Origin: Cladorrhinum sp. PSN259
Taxonomy: Eukaryota > Ascomycota > Sordariomycetes > Sordariales > Podosporaceae
Assembly: GCA_033725935.1 (NCBI GenBank)
Contig: MU867061.1
Location: 992,001 to 1,056,000, forward strand
DNA length: 64,000 nt
Direction of reading: 5' to 3'
This document shows, piece after piece, positions 11,938-20,226 of this stretch. The notes below the pieces were generated by a model. The model ran no database searches, was not told the DNA's origin, and saw nothing but the letters and a program-made list of their open reading frames with translations. Position 1 is the first letter of the stretch; each line of letters begins with the position of its first letter. A program made the translations under genes and the position numbers.

Positions 11938-12715
11938 GCAATATGTGCGGCCCCGCCGGAAAGTCAGGGTGGCCGGCTAGGCGGTTTGCGGTTGGTTACG
12001 GCTGCGCAAAACTAGTCGGGAGGAGGACGAGGAGAGGGCACTCCGGCCCGAGAATTGGCTGGGATGGGCATGAAGGGGGAAAGGGGGGGGGGGGGGGATG
12101 GCCGGGCTCTTCGAAGTGAACACCGGCTAACGAGAGTAGCAACGCCAAGCTCTGAATAGGTGAATTGGCTATCAAGGTGAGGGTTTCGACAAACAACTGT
12201 GGACATATACGTCGACGAAACGAAGGCGAAAAACGAGGTTATCACGGCTCAAGGTCAATTGGTAACAGCTAAGTTCAACATAGAGAGACCGAGACACACC
12301 CTACACCAACAACCAACACACCAGCCGTCGCCCACCCCCCCAGTCAACTCCCCTTCCCTATTTCCTCCTTACTCCCTGCCTTCTTCATAAGGTGGCATTG
12401 TACCACTTTGGGATACTAAACAGGCAAAAATGCACGACATGATGCCATTTTCAAGCCGTGTTACTGAGATGGGAAGTCACCTACGCAATTTACGTACCAA
12501 GTACCATGTTACTAGGAAAATATCCTGCTTTTTGGGAAGCCATACTGCTAAATATTGAAGGTAATTTCATGAAAGAATGATATAAACACCACTGTACCAT
12601 ATGATAAGGCAGAGAGTATGCGCCTGCCCTCGGCTTAGGGCGTCTAAAATTGATTTTCCGATTTCAAAAGCACCCGAAACTGCTTTGGTAATAAGCCTTA
12701 TAACCGCCAAATGGA

Positions 12716-12740
12716 CGGCGCCGACGGGATTCGAACCCAG
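12716..12740 (-). pseudogene. tRNA-like 3' segment (T-arm) remnant
   Basis: On the minus strand GGGTTCGAATCCCGTCGGCG reads like a T-arm with TTCGAAT loop followed by an acceptor 3' strand (CGGCGCC). No matching 5' acceptor strand (GGCGCCG), D-arm or clear anticodon arm is found in the ~80 nt upstream on that strand. I therefore call it a remnant or chance match, not a functional tRNA. Confidence 0.25.
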
Positions 12741-12845
12741 CATAAGTTATATTGTCAAAGACAGCCCAACACACCCCAGATTCTTAAAAGCAATCATATA
12801 GGTAGGTACTTAGTACTTTTCCTCCAACTACTTCCATTTCCTCAG

Positions 12846-13601
12846 TCATCTATATTCCCGGCAGCAAGTACATTTTACAGTCTTTCTCACGAAGTAAACC
12901 TGTGTCGCAACAACAGACAGGGTATCCTTATTTCTGCAACCTCCCTTTGTGTCATCCTCCCAATCACTCCCATTGCAACCTAACTGCCACAAGTGCCAGT
13001 CAAGACAATCAGCAAGGTCGTCGATAGCAAGGTCGTCTGTCATTTGCTGCGTATAAACAGCGAATGCCCTAGCCAGGCTGGCGAGCTGCCAACTGTCGAA
13101 GATACTTTCGAGCGGAGCGCAATATGGAGGAGGAGCCGGGGCGCTTAAATCGGCCGCTTCGCCTCGGTTGATGATATCCAAGGCAGTATCGTAAGCCGCC
13201 TCGACGGATATCCGTTCAGTATGATCCATAGAATCGGTTATTGCCGCTACGATAGCGGCGGCAATGCTTATTTTATACGGTTCGGGGGTGACTAGTACGG
13301 CCATGCCAAAGTAGGTATATGCATTCACGATTTCGATAGCCATGGGGTTTGTACTTTTGCCCGGGCAATTCCAGATACTAGGATAGCGGATATAAACGTT
13401 CCTGGCCATGAGGAAGTTGGCGATAACTGTGCGTGTTCCGAAGATGTGGTAGGGGTAGATGATTCGGGGCTTTGCTTTGTTGGATACAGTTGCCAAGGTG
13501 TTAACGATGTTGATAACAGCCTTTGCGATGGCCTTGGTCAGGTTTTCGGTGGTGTTTCTCTTGTTGGTGTTCTTTGCTGATTTTTGGTGTATTTCGCTCA
13601 T
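12846..13601 (-). CDS. Hypothetical protein, orphan
   Basis: Single 251-residue ORF with an ATG at 13601 and a TGA at 12846. The start is Lys/Asn-rich and polar. It is followed by a segment with aromatic-rich motifs (YPYHIFGTRTV, YIRYPSIWNCPGK) and an Ala/Ile-rich hydrophobic stretch (YKISIAAAIVAAI). An acidic helical region and a short Cys-rich tail (CTCCREYR) close it. I recognise no domain. It directly follows a small ORF (13605-13832) on the same strand, separated by three bases. A 48-nt intron (13607-13654) could join the two in frame but lacks a good branch site. The gene sits in a repeat-marked, gene-poor interval and may be lineage-specific. Confidence 0.4.
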   Translation of the reverse strand: MSEIHQKSAKNTNKRNTTENLTKAIAKAVINIVNTLATVSNKAKPRIIYPYHIFGTRTVIANFLMARNVYIRYPSIWNCPGKSTNPMAIEIVNAYTYFGMAVLVTPEPYKISIAAAIVAAITDSMDHTERISVEAAYDTALDIINRGEAADLSAPAPPPYCAPLESIFDSWQLASLARAFAVYTQQMTDDLAIDDLADCLDWHLWQLGCNGSDWEDDTKGGCRNKDTLSVVATQVYFVRKTVKCTCCREYR

Positions 13602-13604
13602 TAT

Positions 13605-13832
13605 CTAGGACATGCTGGCAAGCGCTTTGGATATTGCTTTCTCTCTAGTCACAACGCCAGCCAGTACAGAAATAACCATTACTTTCACCACTGGAGGGTC
13701 ATTCAAAACGGATTTCATGACTGGTTCTGACCTCACAGGAGGGTCATTTGGAACAGGGTTGTCAGTCGGTTTTGACTCTGGAACGGATGAGCGGAACCAA
13801 CGACGGAATTTGTTCACTGCTTTGGCCATTTT
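13605..13832 (-). CDS. Small hypothetical ORF with repeated NDPPV motif
   Basis: 75-codon frame beginning at an internal ATG (MAKAVNKFRRWFRSS) near 13832 and ending TAG at 13605. It has a basic N-terminus and two copies of a NDPPV-type motif, suggesting a small internal duplication. The frame stays open further upstream to 13937 but without need. Its stop lies three bases before the ATG of the 251-residue ORF, so it may be its upstream exon or an upstream ORF. No family recognised. Confidence 0.3.
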   Translation of the reverse strand, partial: KMAKAVNKFRRWFRSSVPESKPTDNPVPNDPPVRSEPVMKSVLNDPPVVKVMVISVLAGVVTREKAISKALASMS

Positions 13833-14955
13833 ATGGGACTGGATAGCGAGAAAGAACAATGGCGCGAGTGAGTTGATGAAAACTAATTTCCTGTTTTCGA
13901 AAGAAGAAAAAAAAAGACTGGGGGGATCGTGAAGCAAGACTGCAAGAGTGATAAGGCTTCAGATTTTGAATGGAAGATGTGGCTAATGTTTGAGGCACAA
14001 CGTCATCTCCCGCATTTCATCTCATTCCCCACCGGCTGGCAACTCGAAAGTTACTTGATCTTTCTCATCCCACAAGCTGCCTTTATACAGAATTCAACCC
14101 CCAAGTTGGGAAATCCAAGTCGCAATCCGAGTTTGGGAGCTGCATGGGAAGTTCAGTGGCATGGATGGTTTGCAGCACCCGTTCTTTCCATCCGAACATG
14201 TGTTCTGTGAGAGAAACCGCAACACATCTACAAGCGACTTCATGACTCTGAAGGAATTACTGGCTCTATATGACGCAAGAAAGCAGCTCTCAATTCCAGA
14301 CCAACTCAGACTGGGGAGAAGAGGAGACGAGCCAGGACTGTTGGGATAGCACGAGTAAAATCACAACATGAAGAGAGCTCAGGCTGCCGCAATCTTTTCA
14401 TTACCACCGTCTTGCCTTTCCTACTCTACCAAAGAGTGACCTCATGTCACCAAGGATTTGCTTGCAGCATGCTGGCTGACAGCGCGGCTTTGAGAAAGCT
14501 TGGATGGTCCCGCTGTGTCACCGATCCCCGCACACATTTACCAATGACCTCGGATCTAGCCATCATAAAATTTTTGATCTCATCTCTGTGCCAAACCTGA
14601 CCATTCAGAGCGAGAGGGATAATCACCGGAACGCCAGTTCAAGTGACCACGACTCGCTGTACCACACGCTCTCGCTGTGCCCCAAAAGATGAGGGTGCTG
14701 CACCCTGTTTCCGCTGCCGCTGCCGCTACCACTCCCTTTTCCTATATTAGTCGGCTCAACCTCCATAGAACACTTGGAATACCATAACCCACAAGACAAA
14801 AGTCTGTCGGCACATCCACAAGCCCCCTTAAACGCGGCCCTTCCCACTGCACGCACGACGCGGGTCACTTGTTGCTATTATCAAGTTGTTCCCCATAAGC
14901 CCATCAATCTCTCATGTTCCGGGTCCTTATTGAAGCGTGCAGAAGCCGAAACAGA
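13833..14955. other. Intergenic, nothing recognised
   Basis: Overlapping short frames only. A TATATTA-like box near 14740 could serve the small spliced gene that starts at 14956. Confidence 0.4.
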
Positions 14956-15378
14956 ATGTGTTGCAGCGGCCAACATCTCTGCCATGCCCCCGTGGCGGGC
15001 GCCCACTACAGCTGCGTTGCTCAGTGTCATCATTTGCAGAGTTGCCGGTAATTTCTACATCAGCCTCGTACCCTACGAACTATATGGCAGAGCTAACGTT
15101 AGTTTGCGTGAAACACTAGCTACTACGCACACGGCGCTCTCCCCATTGCCACGGTTCCCGTTGGGCATCCCATGGCCCATCCCATGGCTCACCCAATCGC
15201 ACACTCAATCGCACACCCAGTTGCCGCCCCAATCGCAGTTCCCATGATTTCAACGATGACACCCATCGTCCATCCAATTGCCTACGTGCCAGTCGCTGGT
15301 CAAATTGCCGGCTGCACCGTATGCCACCATCATGCTGCACACGGGGTTGTGCCGGGAACAATGCGTCTTGGTTGTTAG
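14956..15378 (+). CDS. Small His/Cys-rich protein with AHP-type repeats (spliced)
   Basis: My own gene model. Exon 1 is 14956-15047 and exon 2 is 15120-15378, with a 72-bp intron (GTAATT donor, GCTAACG branch, CACTAG acceptor). The frame closes to 116 residues ending TAG. The N-terminal 30 residues have six cysteines and several histidines (MCCSGQHLC, QCHHLQSC). The middle is a tandem run of (M/I)AHP-like units rich in His, Ala, Pro and Ile (15150-15260). The end is a CTVCHHHAAHG motif and a final LGC. The frame is otherwise blocked by stops in the proposed intron, which supports splicing. The composition suggests metal binding, but no family is recognised and expression is unproven. Confidence 0.45.
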
Positions 15379-15905
15379 AGGAGTTGCGTTTTTGATCTCT
15401 TTTCTTTTGTCATTTAGTGAGTGGGGAAAAGGGGAAATAGAGAATGCCTATTAGTTTCTTGGTCAGAATAGACACTCCTCTCTGAAACGACATGATGCTA
15501 GAGCCGTGATGTTTACATTGCCTCCACTCAGGGGTTAAAAGGGGCAGCGCATAACCCCAACCCTCGGTACACGGGAGCAATTGCAAGTCCGGCGGCACAG
15601 CAACCGGCCGATCTCCGATGCAGACCCCCGCCATTGGCCATCGCCGGGGATTGTTCTGGCTGCAAGGATTCTCACACGTATGCCGGAGGCACAGCCCAAC
15701 CGAGCCCCGCGGCGACAACATGCTTGCTCATCTCTCAAGGAATCTTATGGGCTCATAAGTCTGCTTGCGGTAAATCCGGAGAGACGCGTGGTTGCGAGGC
15801 CACTGCAGCCTGTAAGAGATTGTTTTCCTTTTTGGGCCAACTCTCTCACTCAAAAAGGCATCAAAAAGCCACCAAAAAGCCCCGGGGCCCTCAGAACTCC
15901 TCACA
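15379..15905. other. Intergenic / promoter of NAPE-PLD gene
   Basis: About 0.5 kb with no supportable ORF or RNA. Confidence 0.4.
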
Positions 15906-17261
15906 ATGAACCGCTTCACAACCAGAGCCGGTCGTCTCTTTTTTGGACAATCCTATCGCCCGTCATCCGCATCAGCCCTCATCAGGCCTCAAAACATCCA
16001 CTTCCTGCGCGCATCCGTTCCGCTCTCCACCACAGCAGCAACCGCCGTCGCAATGGTAGCATACACAACCTCGGTCTCGCAGCCGGTAACGGCCTCAGAC
16101 ATACCCGAAGACGCCCTCTCAACCCCGCACCACGTCAAAGACAAAAACGGTCAGCTTCTGAAATTCAAGAACCCTCACAAATCCGCCGGCGACCCACCAT
16201 GGACGCCCTTTGATATGATCCGCAAGGTTTTCTGGACCGTACTCTCAGGCGGACTCAAACAACCAGACGTCAAAGGCGTGGAAATCCCAACCAAAACACC
16301 CGAGTTCTTGCCCTCCCGCTCTTCTTCCGCCGGCGCCCCTTCATCATCACAATCCCTCCTCCGCGCAACATGGCTAGGCCACGCCTGCTACTACGTGGAA
16401 TTCCCTTCGGGCCTGCGTGTCCTCTTCGATCCCGTATTCGAAGACCGCTGCGCGCCCGTCCAGTTCGCCGGTCCGAAGCGGTACTCCCCGCCCGCGTGCT
16501 CCCTCGCGGACCTGCCTGCCGTAGACGCCGTCATCATTTCTCACTCCCACTACGACCACCTCTCGCACACCAGCGTCCAGCAGATTGCCAAACAAAACCC
16601 CGAAGCTCACTTCTTTGTCGGCTTGGGACTGGAGAAGTGGTTCAAGGCGAGCGGTATTTCCAAGGTGACAGAGATGGACTGGTGGCAGGACGTTGACCTT
16701 ACTCTTACCAAATCGTCCGCAAGTCAAGAAGAAGGCCCTGCAGAAATTACCGCACAAATCTCCTGCCTACCCTGCCAGCACTCTTCGGGGAGAACAGGTC
16801 TCGATCCGGACCAAACGCTCTGGGCGTCCTGGTCCGTCAAGTCCGGCTCAAAATCCGTCTGGTTCGGCGGCGATACCGGGTACAGAAAAGTCCCCCAGCC
16901 ATCCCCTTCAGACCCTCTACCCGATTACTACTCCACGGATTTTGAGAGCCTGCCCCGGTGTCCGCAGTTCAAACAAATAGGTGAGCGGCGGGGACCCTTT
17001 GATCTGGGTTTAATCCCCATAGGAGCCTACCACCCTCGTTGGTTGTTCAGCTGGATGCACGCGGACCCCTATGACGCCGTAGAGATATTCAAGGACACGA
17101 AATGTAAAAAGGCCATGGGGATACATTGGGGCACCTGGGTTTTGACGAGCGAGGAGGTGCACGAACCGCCCCAGCTGCTGAAGAAGGCGCTCAAGAAGAG
17201 CGGCATCGACGAGGAAGGTGTGTTTGACGTTTGTGCTGTTGGGGAGACTAGGGAGTTTTAA
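15906..17261 (+). CDS. N-acyl-phosphatidylethanolamine phospholipase D (NAPE-PLD / Fmp30-like)
   Basis: Intronless, 451 residues. A Ser/Arg-rich, acid-poor N-terminus followed by a short hydrophobic stretch (about residues 1-55) fits a mitochondrial presequence with membrane anchor, as in yeast Fmp30. A metallo-beta-lactamase fold follows, with WLGHA (156-160), the zinc ligand motif HSHYDH (213-218), FGGDTGY (320-326), MHADP (384-388) and GIHWGTW (405-411). These are the NAPE-PLD signature positions. The enzyme family hydrolyses N-acyl-phosphatidylethanolamines to N-acylethanolamine and phosphatidic acid. In yeast the mitochondrial homologue influences cardiolipin and phosphatidylethanolamine metabolism. 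All expected metal ligands are present, so the gene looks functional. Confidence 0.9.
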   Translation: MNRFTTRAGRLFFGQSYRPSSASALIRPQNIHFLRASVPLSTTAATAVAMVAYTTSVSQPVTASDIPEDALSTPHHVKDKNGQLLKFKNPHKSAGDPPWTPFDMIRKVFWTVLSGGLKQPDVKGVEIPTKTPEFLPSRSSSAGAPSSSQSLLRATWLGHACYYVEFPSGLRVLFDPVFEDRCAPVQFAGPKRYSPPACSLADLPAVDAVIISHSHYDHLSHTSVQQIAKQNPEAHFFVGLGLEKWFKASGISKVTEMDWWQDVDLTLTKSSASQEEGPAEITAQISCLPCQHSSGRTGLDPDQTLWASWSVKSGSKSVWFGGDTGYRKVPQPSPSDPLPDYYSTDFESLPRCPQFKQIGERRGPFDLGLIPIGAYHPRWLFSWMHADPYDAVEIFKDTKCKKAMGIHWGTWVLTSEEVHEPPQLLKKALKKSGIDEEGVFDVCAVGETREF

Positions 17262-17368
17262 CAAAGTAGCCAGACGTTTTTCCCTTGGCTTTGTTAGATG
17301 ATGGCAATTCGGTTTTTTTTTTAACTTCTTTTTGTGGCTTTTCTCTTCTCTAATTACTCCACCACATT

Positions 17369-17397
17369 GGATATCTAGCATGCGTATAAAAGGAGTC
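17369..17397. repeat. Dispersed ~29-bp repeat, copy B
   Basis: Partner of 11909-11937; see that entry. It merges on its right into the tandem repeat starting at 17383. Confidence 0.45.
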
Positions 17398-17489
17398 AGG
17401 AATGCCTTAAACAGAAGCTGAAAAGGCGTATAAAGCAGTCAGGAGTGCATTAATAGAAGCTGAATAGGCCTATAAATAAGAGAAATAGG
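17383..17489. repeat. Imperfect tandem repeat, 42-44 bp unit, 2.5 copies
   Basis: Unit 1 (17383-17426) and unit 2 (17427-17468) both start CGTATAAA. They share AGTCAGGA, TGC and AGAAGCTGAA in order. A third, truncated unit starts CCTATAAATAAG at 17469. Confidence 0.7.
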
Positions 17490-17975
17490 CATAGAAAAGT
17501 GTGAATGAGGCGTGCACTGAGCTGACAAACGTTTAAGCATCAGATTGCATATATATACTCTTGATGATGTCTCTGCTCATGACTCCCTGGCCGAATCGTT
17601 GCAAAGTTGAGTTCAAGAGGCCATTATCCGAGAACATAGATGACATTTCAAAAATCCATACAAAAAGAGTTCCATAAAAGATGCGGTCCCTAGTCCAGAT
17701 CATGCCTCGGCCCGTGCCGTCGTCAGGTACGGAACTTGTGCTAGCCAAGGGGTCTCTAACGGAAATATGACTTCGTCGAGGAGCAAAGCACAGAAGGATT
17801 AAAAGAGGCACCTAAAAAAATAATTCTAATAATATAATTATTACCATTGTCGTTTCATAACGTACGTACGTACATACATAAATCCCTTGATATACCATAT
17901 CAACTCTTTTTCTTATCATCAAGCATGCCATTTATCATCTTCATTATCATCACAAACGTGATCATCATCATCATT

Positions 17976-20147
17976 TCAAGCAGTCGCAGGCGTCAGAATA
18001 AGTACCACCCACTTCACCGACCCCTCCTCATCCTTCAAGGGTGTCCAGTGACTCACCAACTTTCTCATCTTGGGTCCAAAGAACACATTACTCAAAATCT
18101 CAGCCCCTCTATCCAACGTATTGCTCAACCTCGAATGCTGACCGTTGCTGAAGTTCTCATCTTGCGGCGGCGTTCTTGGGCTTCGAATTACGCTCCGGTT
18201 TCGTGAATGCTTCATTGAGTGCTGATATTGGTGCTGTTGTTGTTGTTGTTGCTGTTGTTGCGGGCTTTGCTGCTGCATCTTCATGGCCGTTGTGCTGGAT
18301 ATGGTCTCAACACTAGCCATTAAATCTACACTCAAGGGCTCGCCAGCCATCATTTTCTCGCCTACCGCCGTTCTGAGGCCAGCACGATTACCGCTCGCTG
18401 AGGTAATATACCCAGATGACAGAACACCAAAGATATCTCTGCCAATTACGGCTTCCGCTTCCTGACTTTTCAGTCCTAGTAGACTGAGCGCAAAGGAAGA
18501 ACAAAACGCCACCGGCATACGAGGTTGATAGTGCCGCTTCTCCGCCAACACGTGATGACCCGTAACGGGCGGGATATACCGCATAACAATGAACCGGGAA
18601 TACGGTGTACTGAACTCATCCATCGAGGAATCACCCTGCTGAGGACTTCGTCCAGTGTATGCTCGTCGCTTGGATGGAGGGAGAGTTTCTCCTTTCGCAA
18701 CAGACGGCACGATTGGGGTGCTCACAGTTGGCCTAGGGGCTTTCCGGGAAAACCGTCGAAAAAATCGGCTGCGGTGCGTTCCCTGGGAGCTATTCACACT
18801 CTCTGCTGGTTCTCTTTCCATGGCTGTTTGGGGTCGACAGACCGGGGTCTCCTGTGACCGCTGTGTTCTATTGGTTGGGCTGGAGAGATCCTCCACAGGG
18901 AGACCAAAGTTGAGCACACGCAAGATGTCCTTGTAATCCGACCCCATACTTTCCGACACGTTGATTTGTGCTCCTAGAAAGTACCGTATGCTGCCATTTT
19001 CTAACAGTGGGCAGATGAAGAGGAGGTTCCAGAATGGAGTGCCATCCTTGCGGTGGTTAATGAGCAACTCGGTCGTTTCCCGTCCTGCCGAGACAGCTTC
19101 ATTGAGTCGACGTGCTGAGACTGCGTCTGTTGAGATACCTTGAAGGAACCGACAGTTCTTCTGCATCACTTCGTTTCTTTTGAATCCACTCATACTCAAG
19201 AATCCATCGGAAGCAAAAACAATGGGATTATCTGGCTCAAGTGGATCGCTGAGACAGAAGGCATCCCCGAGCCCCGGATATGCCGACTTGAACCCCCCAG
19301 TCAAGCATCGACTGACTGAAAGCGAGCTTCTCATACACTGGGAAAGCTGGTATTTGACGTACTCAGGGTATAAAGTATGAGCCAAGCGTTCTTCGACAGT
19401 CGCTTTCGCATCACGGTAAAGTTTCTCCAAGGACGGCAGCGCTGACCTTGCGCATTGCTTAGTACTGTTCTTAAGATTATTGCAGAGGTCCATCGGCAAG
19501 TCCACAGGCGAAGTTGCCGTCACCCCGGTAAAGTCGGCAGCGATTTGGCTGATTAACGCCGTCATGTTTGAAAATACCTTGGAATATTCGTCCACCTTCA
19601 GGAGAAAGTGCATATCCGCAGCTGAGTTGGTGCTGGCAGCAAAACGACATAGCCGCTGGCTTATTGTGGGATTTGCAAACGCTAGTTTTATGACGGCCGG
19701 GTCGAAGAAATCTGGAAGGGCTTTTGGTGGTGGGAAAGTCTTCTTTTTCAGCGTGTTTTGCTTGGAAGCCAGACGAAGATTATCGATACTTGAGCTCCCA
19801 CTCAGGCTTTGTTTGTGAGTATGGCTGGAAAGAGAGCGCAGAGAACCATCAGAGTTGTAGTTTGTGTATTGCCGAAACGCAGATTGATTCGTATGCAACG
19901 ATAACCCAGAGTCACTTCGTAACCGCAAATGCACACCCTTTGACTGAACCGGAAGCGAGCTCGAGGCCGTGGGTGGCGGCGACAGGGCTGTGGCATTCGG
20001 GTTGCTCCATCTCGGGTTGCTCCACCTCGAGTCGTTTCGAAAGGGCAAAACAAGGACGGCATTGGACTGAGCACTGCTCCGTCGGCTTCGGTCGTCGGTG
20101 AGCGACGAAAACGAGTCGATCGTGTCTCTCTTGGCTGACAACATCAT
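17976..20147 (-). CDS. RGS-LOV blue-light photoreceptor (BcLOV4-like)
   Basis: Single coding exon, 723 residues from the ATG at 20147. Domains in order: a Ser-rich N-terminus; an RGS domain (about 149-279; HFLLKVDEYSKVF in its core); a LOV-type PAS domain (about 294-399) with the flavin-adduct cysteine in NCRFLQG (Cys332) and downstream NHRKDGTPFWN and YFLGAQINV. After it come a short polybasic segment SRFFRRFSRKAPR (about 460-472) and a C-terminal region ending in a further PAS-like fold with a glutamine tract. This is the architecture of the fungal RGS-LOV proteins, of which Botrytis BcLOV4 binds anionic membrane lipids in blue light. I infer a light-controlled, membrane-recruited regulator of G-alpha GTPase activity. 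A 5' intron (GTAAGT at about 20226 to AG at about 20169) is likely; the upstream frame stays open, so a longer N-terminus is possible. Confidence 0.9.
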   Translation of the reverse strand: MMLSAKRDTIDSFSSLTDDRSRRSSAQSNAVLVLPFRNDSRWSNPRWSNPNATALSPPPTASSSLPVQSKGVHLRLRSDSGLSLHTNQSAFRQYTNYNSDGSLRSLSSHTHKQSLSGSSSIDNLRLASKQNTLKKKTFPPPKALPDFFDPAVIKLAFANPTISQRLCRFAASTNSAADMHFLLKVDEYSKVFSNMTALISQIAADFTGVTATSPVDLPMDLCNNLKNSTKQCARSALPSLEKLYRDAKATVEERLAHTLYPEYVKYQLSQCMRSSLSVSRCLTGGFKSAYPGLGDAFCLSDPLEPDNPIVFASDGFLSMSGFKRNEVMQKNCRFLQGISTDAVSARRLNEAVSAGRETTELLINHRKDGTPFWNLLFICPLLENGSIRYFLGAQINVSESMGSDYKDILRVLNFGLPVEDLSSPTNRTQRSQETPVCRPQTAMEREPAESVNSSQGTHRSRFFRRFSRKAPRPTVSTPIVPSVAKGETLPPSKRRAYTGRSPQQGDSSMDEFSTPYSRFIVMRYIPPVTGHHVLAEKRHYQPRMPVAFCSSFALSLLGLKSQEAEAVIGRDIFGVLSSGYITSASGNRAGLRTAVGEKMMAGEPLSVDLMASVETISSTTAMKMQQQSPQQQQQQQQQHQYQHSMKHSRNRSVIRSPRTPPQDENFSNGQHSRLSNTLDRGAEILSNVFFGPKMRKLVSHWTPLKDEEGSVKWVVLILTPATA

Positions 20148-20226
20148 GACCGGCGAAAAGACAAGCAAACTGCCAGGTTTGTCAGGACTGGAACAAACAA
20201 CGAATGACAAAGAGCGGAGACTTACC

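Larger units (their letters stand above)
11188..12845. other. Intergenic: helicase promoter with repeats and microsatellites
   Basis: 1.66 kb with no credible gene. It holds a degenerate tandem repeat (11285-11445) with a fifth dispersed copy (12101-12135), GCT/GTT and GAA microsatellites (11545-11608), a 15-G run (12083-12097), a dispersed repeat (11909-11937) and a tRNA T-arm-like segment near 12716-12740. Confidence 0.6.
17262..17975. other. Intergenic between convergent genes; tandem repeats
   Basis: Holds a dispersed repeat copy (17369-17397), an imperfect tandem repeat (17383-17489) and an ACGT microsatellite near 17860-17880. No gene seen. Confidence 0.6.

Noticed and set aside
14774..15247. 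157-residue plus-strand frame
   Set aside because: Overlaps the spliced His/Cys gene in another frame and crosses its intron; lacks any motif.
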